Assembly (NCBI GenBank): GCA_001599755.1
Contig: BCHX01000006.1
Coordinates: 1,599,336 to 1,663,335, forward strand
DNA length: 64,000 bases
Direction: 5' to 3'
From: Gliomastix tumulicola
Taxonomy: Eukaryota > Ascomycota > Sordariomycetes > Hypocreales > Bionectriaceae
The notes under the pieces were generated by a model. The model had not been told where the DNA came from. It saw only the letters and a list, made by a program, of their open reading frames with translations, and searched no databases. Positions 1 to 10,975 of the stretch are shown one piece after another. Positions within the stretch are counted from its first letter, which is position 1; each line of letters begins with the position of its first letter. Made by a program: the position numbers and the translations under genes.

Positions 1-401
1 TGCACCTTTAATGTAAGTCCTTTTCTATAGCTAATGGGCTAGCTCGTAGCCAGATGTTAGTCTGCTGCAGCAGTATGAGGTAGAAGTTGTATATTGACGC
101 GTACACACACTACGAAGGCAATAGCATAAGAAAACTGCAAGAGCTCGGTCATAAAGTTGCAATCCGTGTTCCCCAATATTGTCGTACGATCTCTGCGTCA
201 CAAGTGCCGGGTCACACCCGTCAACGCCTTCACCGACGTTGTGAAGCCATCGCGTACCCGCTCTGTGAGGCGAAAGATTCAGGGATACAGGCGTATATGC
301 TTCCCCCGTACAATAACTACTACTCCCCCATCTCGGCCATTTACCCAAATTCCCTCCGCAACCCTGGACCCTAACCGATTCGACACCGATCGCTGACATC
401 C
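1..401. other. intergenic, 3' flank of bleomycin hydrolase gene
   Basis: This stretch lies downstream of the stop codon of the minus-strand gene that follows. Open frames on both strands here are short and match no family I know, so I see only 3' untranslated and intergenic DNA. Confidence 0.5.
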
Positions 402-2020
402 TCAGGCAAGCGAGCCCATCGGGTCCCACAGGGGAAGCACGACGGGGTCCTGCTTGAGCACGTCCTGGATCTCCTTGCTCACGAACCTCGGGTCGACGAC
501 GGCCTGGTAGACGTACTCGTCCAGCCAGCGGTCGCTCATGACGAAGAAGCCCTTGTCGCCGGTGTCCGGGCCCCAGCTGTTCTGCACGCGCCAGCGCACG
601 GGGTTGCCGCTCTTCTCGTCGACGTGCACGGCCGTGAGGACCATGGCGTGCGTCATCTGGCTCTCCCCGCTGCGCAGGCGGTCGGCCTTGCTCGTGTTCT
701 GGACGCTCGTGCCGAGGCCGAGGGCGTAGTCGAAGATGTCCAGGTCCATGACGCCCGACTCGTTGTCGCTGAACTGGCCCACGTCGCTGCCGAAGAAGAT
801 GGGGAGCCCGGCCTTGAGCATCTTGACGCAGGCGGACTTGAGCGTGTCGATGGTCACGTTGACGTAGGTCACGGGCCGTCCGCCGACGATGTTTCCGAGC
901 CTGTCCACGGTGAGGAGGGTGTTGGGCTCGTGTCGAGGGTCGTGCACGAGAGAGATCAGGCTGTCGAGGCTGGTGGGGTTGAAGCGCAGCTCCAGAGAAG
1001 CGATCTCCTTGACGAATTCCTTGGGGGTCGTCGTCAGCTCGCGCACCTTCTTGCTCTTGTCCGCGAACTGCCAGGTAAACTCCTCATCAGGCTTGGGCGG
1101 CGGTCCGAGGAGCAGAGTCAGGATGAGCGAGATCTGCTCCATCATCTTCGCCTTGGCCGCGGAGATGTCACTGGCGGTGCCTCCTCGGCTGCTGATCCGT
1201 CGCAGCTCCAGCGCAAACTCGCGAAGCTTCTTCTTGACCACCGAGTTCAGAATCCTCGAGTTGGACGCGTTCCACCGGTCCGGGTACAGCACCTGCGGCA
1301 CGAGCCCGTACTTGCTGACGAGGTTGTAGAACATGTCCCACTGCCCGCCGTCGGACACGAGGTCCTTGAGCATGTGCTGCACCAGGCGGCCCTCGAGGTC
1401 CTCGCCGGCCGTCTGGACGACCTGCTCGAGGAACCAGTTGGCCTTCTCGAGCTTGTCCCAGAAGAAGAGGTAGGCCTGCGAGAACTCGAAGCCGTCGAGG
1501 TTGTGCCGGCGCATGAGCGGCACGCGGCAGACGTTGGTCGCGGCGAAGAGCCAGCAGCGGCCGGAGGAATGCTGGTTCGTCACGGGGCTGCCCTCGAGCG
1601 GGATGGCGATGTTGAAGAGGTGCTGGTCCTGGATCTTGGTCGGGATGGACAGGAGGACCTTCTTCGGGTCTGTTGAGCCGAGTGCTGTGAGTGCTAGTCT
1701 GTTGTTGATTTTCTTCTTAGTGGCCGCTGCTCCTCGATGCAGAGATGTCGTGTCGTGACCATATCCAGATGGGAGTCCTACCTGTTCTTGGGGTCCTTGA
1801 GTGCCTCCGTCTGCCACTGTGCTAGGACGTCGACCGGTAGACCCTCGGCCTCGCGGTACTGTCTCTTCTCGGGGAAGCTCTCACCCTCCTCGCCGTGTTC
1901 GACGACATGGACGGCGTCATCCTCGCGTTCTTTTGTCGTGGCACGGCCACGATAAGGCAGCATCTTGTTCTGGTGAGTAGGCGCCATCGCGGTAGTCGGC
2001 TTAGACGTTGCGTTGCCCAT
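402..2020 (-). CDS. LAP3: bleomycin hydrolase (cysteine aminopeptidase, peptidase family C1B)
   Basis: Two exons, complement(402..1698, 1782..2020), 511 codons; the 83-base intron starts GTAGGA and ends CAACAG and joins DPKN to RLALTALG in frame. This papain-like enzyme removes N-terminal residues from peptides and homocysteine thiolactone and inactivates bleomycin, working as a cytosolic hexameric barrel. The catalytic cysteine sits in SSGRCWLFA (about residue 128), the histidine in THAMVLTAVH (about 430) and the asparagine in VQNSWG (about 453). The C-terminus ends LPLWDPMGSLA, the usual tail that threads into the active site. I chose the ATG at 2020 because the protein then begins MGNATSKP, as in fungal relatives, which also makes an N-myristoylation-type start; an in-frame ATG at 2074 is the alternative. 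Family assignment is firm; the start is less so. Confidence 0.95.
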
Positions 2021-2772
2021 CTTGCGTGGACTCGTAAACGGAGCTGCGTTAAGTATCCTCGGAGAGTGGCTCAATCACGCTATAGCTGTGTGCTAAGTCA
2101 CGGATGTTTGACGACTGGATGGATGGAGTTCCGGTTTCACAGGGACGACAAGGTGGTCGTGTGGCCAATGTTATATCTCCCATGCATGCAGGTTTGTCCT
2201 TGCTTATCCGACTTGCCGAGGAGGCAGGTCACGACGCTTATCAGCTTCAATAGCCTGGGGGGTGTGGCGCTTAGACAGCGTGGGTTCTTCTTCTTCCCCG
2301 GGATGGCTGGGAAAACGGCTCATGGCAGGGCATGGCAGGGTCTCGTGGATCAAAAAGGTACCTACCTAGATCCTAGTAGCATGGCACGCCGTTGATCACC
2401 GGTGTCACTCCCCTCAGTGAGACGTGGGAGGCAAGCCATGGCGTTTGTCATGCCTGAGGCTGTCCGGAAGACAGTGAAGCTACCCTGTATTCTCTGTACT
2501 CCCACTCAACCATTTCATTCCAAATAGCCATCATCTTGCGATATCTTCAGTGAAGATTCACGTCTTGATATTCTTCTGCTTCTCTGCCAGATACATAGAA
2601 TTTACGCACATCTACTTGTATTGGCTTATCTGACGGGTGCGCTAGCATGACAAGAACCCGGATGGACAGCGGATGGCACGAGTCAATGTGCGTGAGGAGG
2701 GATGATGGATAGCTCCTCATTCCCCATCCAGATTACAACATCCGGTCAGCTGATCACGCCGAGCCAGTCGTC

Positions 2773-2780
<8 letters not shown>

Positions 2781-2814
<34 letters not shown>
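2781..2814. repeat. (CT)17 microsatellite
   Basis: An uninterrupted CT dinucleotide tract in intergenic DNA, preceded by an imperfect CT stretch from about 2771. Confidence 0.95.
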
Positions 2815-2817
<3 letters not shown>

Positions 2818-3310
2818 TTACATCCGTGCAATCCATCAGCTATTCTCGAGACACTTCCCTGTGTCTGCACGTGGAACAGGAATACACAACCCGATCTCGG
2901 TCAGGATGCCACCCTGGCAGTTCCAGACCCCGACCGTCCCCTCGTATTATGAGAGCGGCTGAGAGCGGCTGGGAGCTGAAGAGAGCCTAGAAAACGCCCA
3001 AGCGAACCATATTTGGTTCGCCCGAGACAAGGTAGTGAGTGTGACGCACGCTCCGGCCCGCATGAATGATGGAGGGTGAGCCGCGCCCGTACATTGGACC
3101 AGCTCAGCGACGCCATCGCATTTTATTGAACAGCCACCCTCTTGCCCTGCTTCTGTCACGGAATACGTGGCATGCCTGGCGCCCCCCCCGCGACAGCCGC
3201 CGGCCGCCTTGTTCTTTAGAATGCCCTCTGGTTCGCCCTCTGGTTCGCCAGGGAGTGTCAAGCTTCTGGTAGGACGCTTGTGCAAGGTAGCGCTTCAAGT
3301 CAGCTCGGTG

Positions 3311-3320
3311 TATAAATAAA
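3311..3320 (+). promoter_or_regulatory. TATA-like element of the ankyrin gene
   Basis: The sequence tataaataaa lies about 125 bases before the proposed start codon at 3443, a plausible core promoter position. The assignment rests on sequence and spacing only. Confidence 0.45.
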
Positions 3321-3442
3321 GCAGCTTCTTTCTCATCGTTCGCTTACGCCTCTCCCCTGGGCTGTGACCTTGAGACACAAACACTGTCACCAAATTGAAT
3401 ATCGTGAACAAGGCTACACGACCCAGGCTACTGCCATCAAGG

Positions 3443-3578
3443 ATGGAAGAGTTCATCCGAGACTTCAGCCGCATACTGGCTTCAGAGAGCAACAGCACGG
3501 CCAATGGGTTCAATGATGTCCTGAGCACTCCTCGCTCAAGGAACAGAGGCGGGTATGTCTGATCGAGAATGCTGGACG

Positions 3579-3610
<32 letters not shown>

Positions 3611-5213
3611 TCCCCCCCCCCCTTTTTTTTTTCTCTTTTTTCTTTTTTCCCTTTTTGGCCTCCTTGCTGACTTGTTATTACTACCTAGTCTGGATAGTCT
3701 ACACCTATCTGCCCACGATGGGAGCGAGGTCTCTACTCTCAACCTCATGCCTGACAGTGATGACAGCGACTCCGATGTCGAAATCGTCCCGAGAGTCGCG
3801 CCTCGCTCCAGCGCCCTTGCCCACCTCGTCGACAGTCTCCTTCAGACGGAGTCGGAGGGCGGACGAAACTCGACCAATCGCCCACACTTCCCGGGAGTCA
3901 CCGAGAGGACGGAGACTGTGCGGGAAGGAGCGAGAGGCGAGGAGAAAGGCCCCGGTGGGATCTTGGGCCATCTCCTCCAGCTTCGTAAAACCGCCATGGA
4001 CGGGGGGGATGTTCCAGGCACCAAGGCAAGGGCCAGGACGCAAGGCGGGGCGAGGATTGTGTCTTCGTCGATAGCCTCAGCCTCGCCTCTTGTTCTGGCT
4101 TCGTACAAGGGAAGTGCAAGCTTGGTCCGGACTCTACTTGACAAAGGAGCGGCCGTGGATGGCAGGTCGGAAGATGGCCTCAGTGCGCTGTTCCTCGCCA
4201 GCCAGAAAGGGCACGTGGAAGTCTGCCGCGCTCTCATAGAGTACGGTGCCGATGTGAATGCCTCGATCCCAACACAACGGAACGAGACACCATTGACGAG
4301 CGCGTGTCAGAGCGGACTCACCGAGGTGGCCAAGCTCTTAGTTGCTGCCGGTGCCGACCTGGAGAAACCCATCGACGACGGTTCAAGCCCGTTTCTCCTG
4401 TGCGTCTACATCGGCTGTCGAGACAACGAGAAGGAGAATTTCCCCCAGCATCTTGCTTGCGCCAGATTCCTGCTTGAGAGCGGCGCTGTGCCCGACACGC
4501 AGGACGAAAATGGCTTCACGCCGCTGCTGTGCGCAATCATCCGAAACTGCGTGCCCATGGTCGAGCTTCTCCTGGAGCACAACGCGGACCCCAACATCAA
4601 CCCTGCTGGGCGTCGGGCACCCATTGAGCTGTCCGCTTCCATGGGCTATACGGCGCTGGTGAGGCTGCTGCTCAAGCACGGCGCCGATCCCACGACGCCA
4701 AACGAGCGGATGTGGACGCCGCTCCATGTGGCCATGCAGGCCGATGACGAGAGTGCCATCGTCGAGATCACGGAGATGCTCCTCGGCACCGAGGCAGTGG
4801 ATGTCAATGCCTGCGAAGAGAACGGAGCCACGCCGCTCTATCTCGCCGTCCAGCAGCGCCGATCTGACGTGGCCGCCCTTCTCCTCCGCGCCGGCGCCAT
4901 TCCGGATATCTGCACCAACTCCGACGTGTCTCCCTTGGAGAGGGCGGTTGCGCATGCCGATCACGAATGCATTGATGTGCTTCTCCGCCATGGCGCCGAC
5001 GTGAAGAGGGTGGACCACAACGGCCGCGGTATCCTGCATGCCGCTGCCACGGTCAAGGACGCCTCTGTCACGGCGCTGCTGATTGAGAGGGGCGCCGAGG
5101 TCGACTTGGCAGCGACCGAGGAGGACAACAAGATACGTCCGTTGCAGATCGCCGTCTTTCGCGGCCACGAGGAGGTTGCCGCCATGCTGCTGGAGCACGG
5201 TGCAGCTCCTTGA
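3443..5213 (+). CDS. ankyrin-repeat protein
   Basis: Two exons, join(3443..3552, 3689..5213), 544 residues. The 136-base intron (GTATGT...CTACCTAG) holds a CT microsatellite and T-rich tracts; reading through it instead gives an artefactual SLSLSLPPPPFFF start, which is why I prefer the upstream ATG at 3443. Residues 1 to about 150 are polar and look disordered, with an acidic patch DSDDSDSDVE. From about 155 to the end come roughly eleven ankyrin repeats with typical TPL.A and LL..GA motifs (LEHGAAP at the very end). Ankyrin stacks bind other proteins, and no enzymatic or membrane domain is visible. It ends 150 bases from the stop of the convergent kinase-ankyrin gene, and both carry ankyrin repeats, so local duplication or shared function is possible. 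Role unknown. Confidence 0.85.
3585..3610. repeat. (CT)13 microsatellite inside an intron
   Basis: A CT tract followed by C and T homopolymer runs (3611-3655) fills the polypyrimidine part of the ankyrin gene intron. Confidence 0.95.
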
Positions 5214-5367
5214 TACTACTTCTTCTTCTTGTTCTTGCCGCAAATCATTCGTTCTATATGCACCAACTTATCAGGCATGGCATCGGTTGTTGTTCAAGGG
5301 GCGAGTTTCCTCGGTCGTCGTAGCAGCAGTATAGTCTCAATTTCAAGATATACATCAAACTCATCAT

Positions 5368-8157
5368 TCAGAAGTGACTTGGGCCAGTGTGCTGCGATCT
5401 CTCTAACAAAGCGACCACATCTTTGTGGCCTTTCTGCCTCGCCCTGTCCAACGGCGTCTCATGGCTCTTCCCACCCCTCAGCGACCTATCCGCACCGCGA
5501 AGCAGCAGCTTGTCTACCACATCTCTGAATCCACCACCAGCTGCACCATACAGAGGCGTCCTCCCGACCTTGTCCAGGGCGTCTACCTTCGCTCCAAGAT
5601 GCAGCAGCTCCTCGACAGTGCCGCATTTGCCGGCCCAGGCCGCCCAGTGCAGGGGCGTCCGTCGATCCTTGTCCTCGGCGTCGACGTCGCAGTCGCTGCC
5701 CTTCAGCAAGCGAACAAGCGCCCTGTCCCCCGTGTACGCAAAGATGTGCAGCGCCGTCTCGTTGCGCTTGCCCCTCGTTGCGCTGTCGATGACACCAATG
5801 TTGAGGAGTTTCCGGACAATGTTGGTGTATCCGAGGCGTGCCGTCTTCTCCAGGACGGCAAACGCCTGCGATTGCCGCAGGGAGAGGGTGCAGCCGCTGC
5901 TGTAGAGGAGCTGAAACATGAATTCGAACTCGTGGCTCGCGGATCGCTCCATGACTTGCTTCTGCTCGTTGAGGAGTTTGTTCTGAGCGATGTCCACGGT
6001 TCTGGAGCGTTGGGCGTCTCTGCATAAAAATGTAAGTCACTAATTAACCTATGAACGAACGATGATGACAAAGGGGAGACAGAAGTGGGAATGGTGTTCA
6101 TGAAAGATGCAAAACGTACTCAAACTTGGCGAGCTGCACGCAGAGGTCAATGTTATTCCGCAAGGCAGCCACTGCGCTTGGTAGAAGGCCGTTGTCGTTC
6201 TTCTTGAGGGCAAGGTGGGAGAGCTCGATCGCCTGAGGCCACCTCGACGTCTCCAGAGCATACGTAGCCGTCTCCGTATCTTCAGGTGCGAGATACGCCA
6301 TGGCGTGGAAGACGGTTCCCCCGACCAGCTTGAGCCCGGCGCACAGTTGACGGTGACAGCTGGAAACGGCCCACGGGCAGTACTCTTTGATGAGGGACAT
6401 GATCGATACCACCTCCTTGGGGCTGAATATGGTCCGCGACTCGGCCAAGAGCGGGAGAAAGTCGGTCGCGAACTTCTTGACCACGGACGAAGTGACATCC
6501 CTCTTGGGATGCCTTGACACCGCAGCCCAGAAGCTTTCGCTTCGATGGCGACCTTCGGGGGAGCTGTCATGCTTCACGGCGACGGAGAGCAGCTGCAGTG
6601 CCGAGGGACGCATCTCCGGGGAAGGGCCAATGCAATGGGTGACGATGTGGCTCAGTAGTTTGGACACTGGCTTTCCTGCCGAGTCCAGCTTCGACGCGAG
6701 ACTTGCATGTCTCTCCTCAAAGGACTGTTCTTGACCCTGTCGCGGTGTCGTCTTGGCCAGAACGCGATGGATGACAGCGCCAACGGCCCAGATGTCACTC
6801 TGCGTGGACCATTTGGTGATGCGCCCTTCCAAGCCGTTTGCCTCTTCAGCAAGCTCCTGCAGAGATGCTCAGCATCAATCAGACCTAGAGAGTTGACTGC
6901 AGGGGGGGGGGGGGGTCCTTTGACCGTACCGTTGACCAGTAATCCCTGGTACCTGCCAGTTGCGACGATGGTGCCTTGTCATTCAAGGTATAGGATGTGC
7001 CAAAGTCACCGAGCTTGGCAATGTGCTTGGGCTTCTGGCCTGTTTCTTCATAGACAGCCAGAAGGACTACAGATAGTGTACGACGAGGTTAGCCTGTCCT
7101 TTGCGAAAGCTCCTGTAGCTCCATAGAGCGCTATATTCAACTCTTGTAAAGGGTACTCACTATTTCCAGGCTTGATATCTCGATGCAGGATAGTCTTCCA
7201 CTCGTCGTCAAAGCCCGTGTACTCCAAGACGGCCTCGTTCTTCTTGGTGGCATTCAGACCCATATGGCACCGGGACAGAGCAGAGGCCAGGGCCTCGAGG
7301 ATGTCCCAGGCAAACTTCTCGTCTATGATGGCAGCGAGAGCTGAATCTCCGGTAGCAGCTTCGACCTTGCTCAGGAGACCTTGCAGATCCCGCAAGCTGC
7401 AGTACTCGGTGTAGATCAACACTTTGCTGTCGGTCTTCTCGTGGTGGACATAGTCGACCACATGCGGGTGTCTGAGATTCTGGTAGCAGACCAGCTCGCT
7501 CTCCGTGTTCCGTACATGTTTCAGCCGTTCGTCCAATCTCAGCCCAGGGTCGATGATGATGACCTTTTTGGCAAATTCCTACAAACACTTCCATGGTTAA
7601 AATCCTCTTCCTTCGATTGGGGGAAAAGAAAAGGAAAAGGACAAAGAAGGGTTTACACTCACTCGTCGACAATGAATGCATTGCACACGCCAGACCACAC
7701 CGTAGGAACCTTGGCCAAGCCAGGTATTGGTAGGCGTTGCGTCGGCAAAGTGGTGGGAGCGAGCGATTGTCCCTGGTCCTGCTGCTGTAGATGCTGCTGC
7801 TGCTGCTCCTGCGGCTCCTCCTGCTGCTCCCTGTCCTCTATCTGCGTCCCCTGTGCAAATGGAACTGGTGCTGCTGATGCTACCAGTACTGCCACCCGTC
7901 TGCGGATAGCTTGCTGAGGGTGATACTAGCAGAAAAGATCCCTCCGAATCGTGAGGAGTCGTGGAAGGGGGCTCGGGGTCAACCTCCCTATCCGCGCCCT
8001 GTTCTACCTTGGTCGAATTACCGGGCGCTGCCATAATCTCGCCCTTGTTTTCATTAGGACGAGTCGATTCGCTCGGTGAGATGCTGGGGATAGGCCTAGA
8101 GGCCTCGTCCGGCTCGCTCGTCGGGACAACAGTTGGCTCCATTCTCGCTGCTGCCAT
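5368..8157 (-). CDS. protein kinase fused to C-terminal ankyrin repeats
   Basis: Five exons, complement(5368..6019, 6120..6856, 6930..7066, 7161..7578, 7663..8157), 812 residues; every junction is GT-AG and keeps frame. Residues 1-150 are polar and Ala/Ser-rich. The kinase domain covers about 153-430: glycine loop GQGSYGVVW, a beta-3 lysine in EFAKKVI, helix-C glutamate in TESELVCY, catalytic HRDIKPGN (near 300), LGDFG, and SDIWAVGAVIH. These residues predict an active Ser/Thr kinase, although the APE segment is altered (DYWSTEL). A helical middle (430-600) leads to four or five ankyrin repeats (about 640-800). The order kinase then ankyrin resembles animal RIPK4/ANKK1, by architecture only. 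It is transcribed away from the HeLo-pseudokinase gene at 8718, sharing a 560-base upstream region. The start is ATG 8157; ATG 8142 is possible. Confidence 0.87.
6902..6915. repeat. G14 homopolymer in an intron
   Basis: A run of fourteen G on the plus strand lies within the 73-base third intron of the kinase-ankyrin gene. Confidence 0.9.
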
Positions 8158-8717
8158 CCTTGGGAAGACCACGCATACGCGAGGAATCGAGTAGCGATAC
8201 CAAAGCCATCTTGTCATGCATATATACAAATGAGGCAGTGCGGGATGCGTCCAGAGGGGCTAGACCGGCACTCGCACACCTCTCAACTGTCTCTGACCCG
8301 CTCACACCAGCTGTGATGCGCTGGCTTCCGAGTGCGCCTTGCATCTGTGTGCTAGCTTCGGTCTGGATGCGGTCTTCGTAACGCCTTGCATGCGTGGAAA
8401 GGCATCCATGCAGGGGGGGGCACCAGCCAATATACCATTCCGACAACAGCACATGCAAGCCACAAATGGACGCCTTCTTTCAGGCGGCTAGGCAGAATCA
8501 GCACGGGCTTTACGAGGCATTCTGCCTTGGCCAAAGACTGAGAAAGGCACATCTCAGCTGTATCATTTTCCATTATTCATAAATCTTACTCCCCCGTTAT
8601 CACCCCTAATGCAACGACGTCCCGCATATCAGCGCCTTCTGCTTATCATTGCCCACTTATAAGGCGACGTCTTGTTTCCTCCAACAGAGCATATTCGCTT
8701 GGTTGATATATGCAGCG
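8158..8717. promoter_or_regulatory. shared divergent promoter of kinase-ankyrin and HeLo-pseudokinase genes
   Basis: About 560 bases separate the two start codons, so both upstream regions are here. A TATA-like cttataagg at 8656-8664 lies about 55 bases before the plus-strand start. No coding sequence was recognised. Confidence 0.5.
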
Positions 8718-10975
8718 ATGGACTTGACACTCGGGGTGATATCTGTGAGCTTCCAGCTCTTTGCTGGCTGTATTCAAGGTGAGCTGTAGCGCAAATGTAC
8801 GGCTGAAGGCACCCTGACTGACTGACCGACCCCGGCCTTTTCCCCTAAAAAAAAAAGGGTATCAACTGCTTTCCGACGCTCTCGCACTGCCCCAAAACTA
8901 CCAGTACATCCGCGTGAGGCTCAAGACGGAGCAGTTTCGCCTCCTGGACTGGGCCAGCGTCGCTTGCATTTCCGAGTCCGAGAAGGATCTCGTGGTCGGC
9001 CGAGCGGGCAAGGCTCTGATTGTCGACATTCTGGGGCAGCAGTGCGACCTTCTCCATCGATTCGGTCGCTTTGACGAGAGATTCAGGCCACTGACCAAGC
9101 CCCTTCTTTCCGACGCACAGCAGCAGCATCAGCAGCAGCAGCAGCAGCATGGCCCTCAGGCGGAAGACAGCCAGGCAGCTGCTGGCCCTGACGTCGTCCA
9201 CGGCGGTTCTGCTGTCAGCTACCCTCAGGACATGAAACTCATGAAGAAGGCCCTGTCCTATGTCCAGGCCACGAGGAGATGGGGCACGAGACTCCGATGG
9301 GCTGTCTTTGACCAGAAGAGTGTCGAGGCGCTTTTGGACAAGCTCAGTCAGCTCAACCAGTTTCTCGCCGAGACCCTCAGCAAGGACGAGTCCAGCCGAC
9401 TCCTTGAACTCCAGGTACATACTTACCCTTCTTGTTCGGGTTCCGCTCGTCAAAATCTAAAGCAAACATTCATTCGGCTGGCTTACGTTTGGTCTCTTCT
9501 CACAGACGCGAACGTATTATGGCGTGATGCAGCTCAATTCTTCCCTGGGACAACTCCTTGACATTTTAAAAGCCGAGACCTCAGCACAGTCTTTGAAGGC
9601 ATCATCCTCGTCGACTCCTCCTCTCACGCATGCATCTGTTCAGAATCTCGCTGGCCTAGCACAAGTCAAAGCTCTCAGCCTGGCCATCCAGAACGGAAAC
9701 ATCGACAACAAGACAGTTGACCAACTTCATCTCCATTACGATATAAGCCAGCTTGAACCTAAGCTGCTCTCGACAGACTTTACTTTCACGCAGCAAATAC
9801 CGCCCGCAAGAAGCATCTTAGAGTGCCCACGGACTAGCACCGTCTACAACGGCGCGCGGCGCTCGACCAATGCTGGAGGGGTCCAAGTCTGGATCGAATG
9901 GAAACATGAACGTGTCGTGGGGCCAAGCTCGATGACCTCGAAGGTCACAGAAGTCACAGAAGAACGGCTCGCTGCCCTGGTCTCGCTGTTGCGACATGAC
10001 AAGAACACGGAGCTCTTCGGGGTGGCACCGTGTCTAGGATACCTCCGCGAGGAGCGCTTACTTTCGGGGGGTAGGCATGGCCCCAGGGATATCGTCTACG
10101 GCATTGTGTTTGCGAAACCTGGCGGTTGTGACGCAAGCAGGCGGCCCCTGTCGCTGCTCGAGTTATTAGAGCCAACACCGCCGCCGCCAACAGATACTGG
10201 AACGGGAGACGCCGCTGCCCAAAGCTATGAAGGGCAGAATGACGGTGAGCGTCTTCTCTCTCACCTTGTCATCCCCAGTGTGTCAAAGCGTGTTGCTTTG
10301 GCCAGGGCCATCACAGAGAGTGTGGAGCGTCTGCATGCAGTGAACTGGTTGCACAAGGGCATACGCAGCTACAACATACTGTTCTTCCCTACGGAAGACC
10401 GAAAGGAGACCCAGCTCCATACCCTTCCTTCGTCGTCGTCGTCAATGGACAGCCTCGACAGCCTCGACTTCAGCAAGCCTACCCTCTCCGGCTTCGAGTC
10501 CGCCCGCCCCGAGGCCGAGGCACAGTGGACGGAAATGGCCGGCCGGAACACAGCACACGACCTCTACAGACACCCGATGCTGCAGCAGGAGGGTTTCGGT
10601 TGGGACTCTTCGAGCTCCGAAACGGCAAGGATCAGCTTCAACAAGTCCTTCGACGTCTATTCGCTCGGCATCGTCCTCCTCGAGATCGCGTGCTGGAAGC
10701 CTATCCACGCCATCCTCGACATCGACTTGGAACAGGCGGGTCTCCGGGACACGATGCCGGTGAGAAGACGGCTTCTTGAGGAGCCTGTTCACCTTGCTCG
10801 GGTCAGGTCCAGCGTGGGCGACATTATGCACGGCGTGATCAGGGCTTGCTTGGAGGGGTTGGAGCAGCACGGGGGATCAGACTTGGTCGATGTGAACGAC
10901 CCTGAGTATCCCCTGCGCTTCCAGGAGGCTTTCTATGAGCAGGTTGTACGCAAGTTGCATGCCATTTCTGTCTAA
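8718..10975 (+). CDS. HeLo-domain protein with degenerate kinase domain
   Basis: Three exons, join(8718..8778, 8858..9414, 9506..10975), 695 residues. The N-terminus (MDLTLGVISVSFQLFAGCIQ, then YQYIRVRLKTEQFRLLDWA) matches the HeLo domain of HET-s and related fungal prion-controlled proteins, a helical bundle whose first helix can enter membranes; it spans about 1-210 and includes a QQQHQQQQQQH stretch. From about 325 to 690 lies a protein-kinase fold: WIEWKHE (possible beta-3 lysine), LHAVNWLHKGIRSYNILFF where HRD has become LHK, LSGFE where DFG is lost, and SFDVYSLGIVLLEIACW. The missing HRD and DFG aspartates predict a pseudokinase. HeLo plus pseudokinase is the domain order of animal MLKL. 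A role in cell death or nonself recognition is inference from family and from the divergent kinase-ankyrin neighbour. Confidence 0.87.
9118..9149. repeat. CAG repeat encoding polyglutamine
   Basis: CAG codons interrupted by CAT encode QQQHQQQQQQH near the end of the HeLo region. It is likely length-variable. Confidence 0.85.

Larger units (their letters stand above)
2021..3442. other. intergenic, divergent promoters with (CT)17 microsatellite
   Basis: This is the shared upstream region of the bleomycin hydrolase gene (left) and the ankyrin gene (right). It carries a (CT)17 tract and a TATA-like element listed separately. The SLSLSL-rich open frame across the repeat is a repeat artefact. I see no gene. 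Confidence 0.6.

Noticed and set aside
624..1676. 350-codon open frame antisense to bleomycin hydrolase
   Set aside because: It is a mirror of the GC-biased third codon positions of the true gene and has repetitive acidic/Val-Leu composition without domains.
2702..2962. 86-codon frame with an SLSLSL run
   Set aside because: It is produced by the CT repeat and has no other support.
3555..3688. SLSLSLPPPPFFF-type N-terminus for the ankyrin protein from ATG 3555
   Set aside because: This is read-through of an intron with a CT microsatellite; splicing from ATG 3443 gives a coherent N-terminus.
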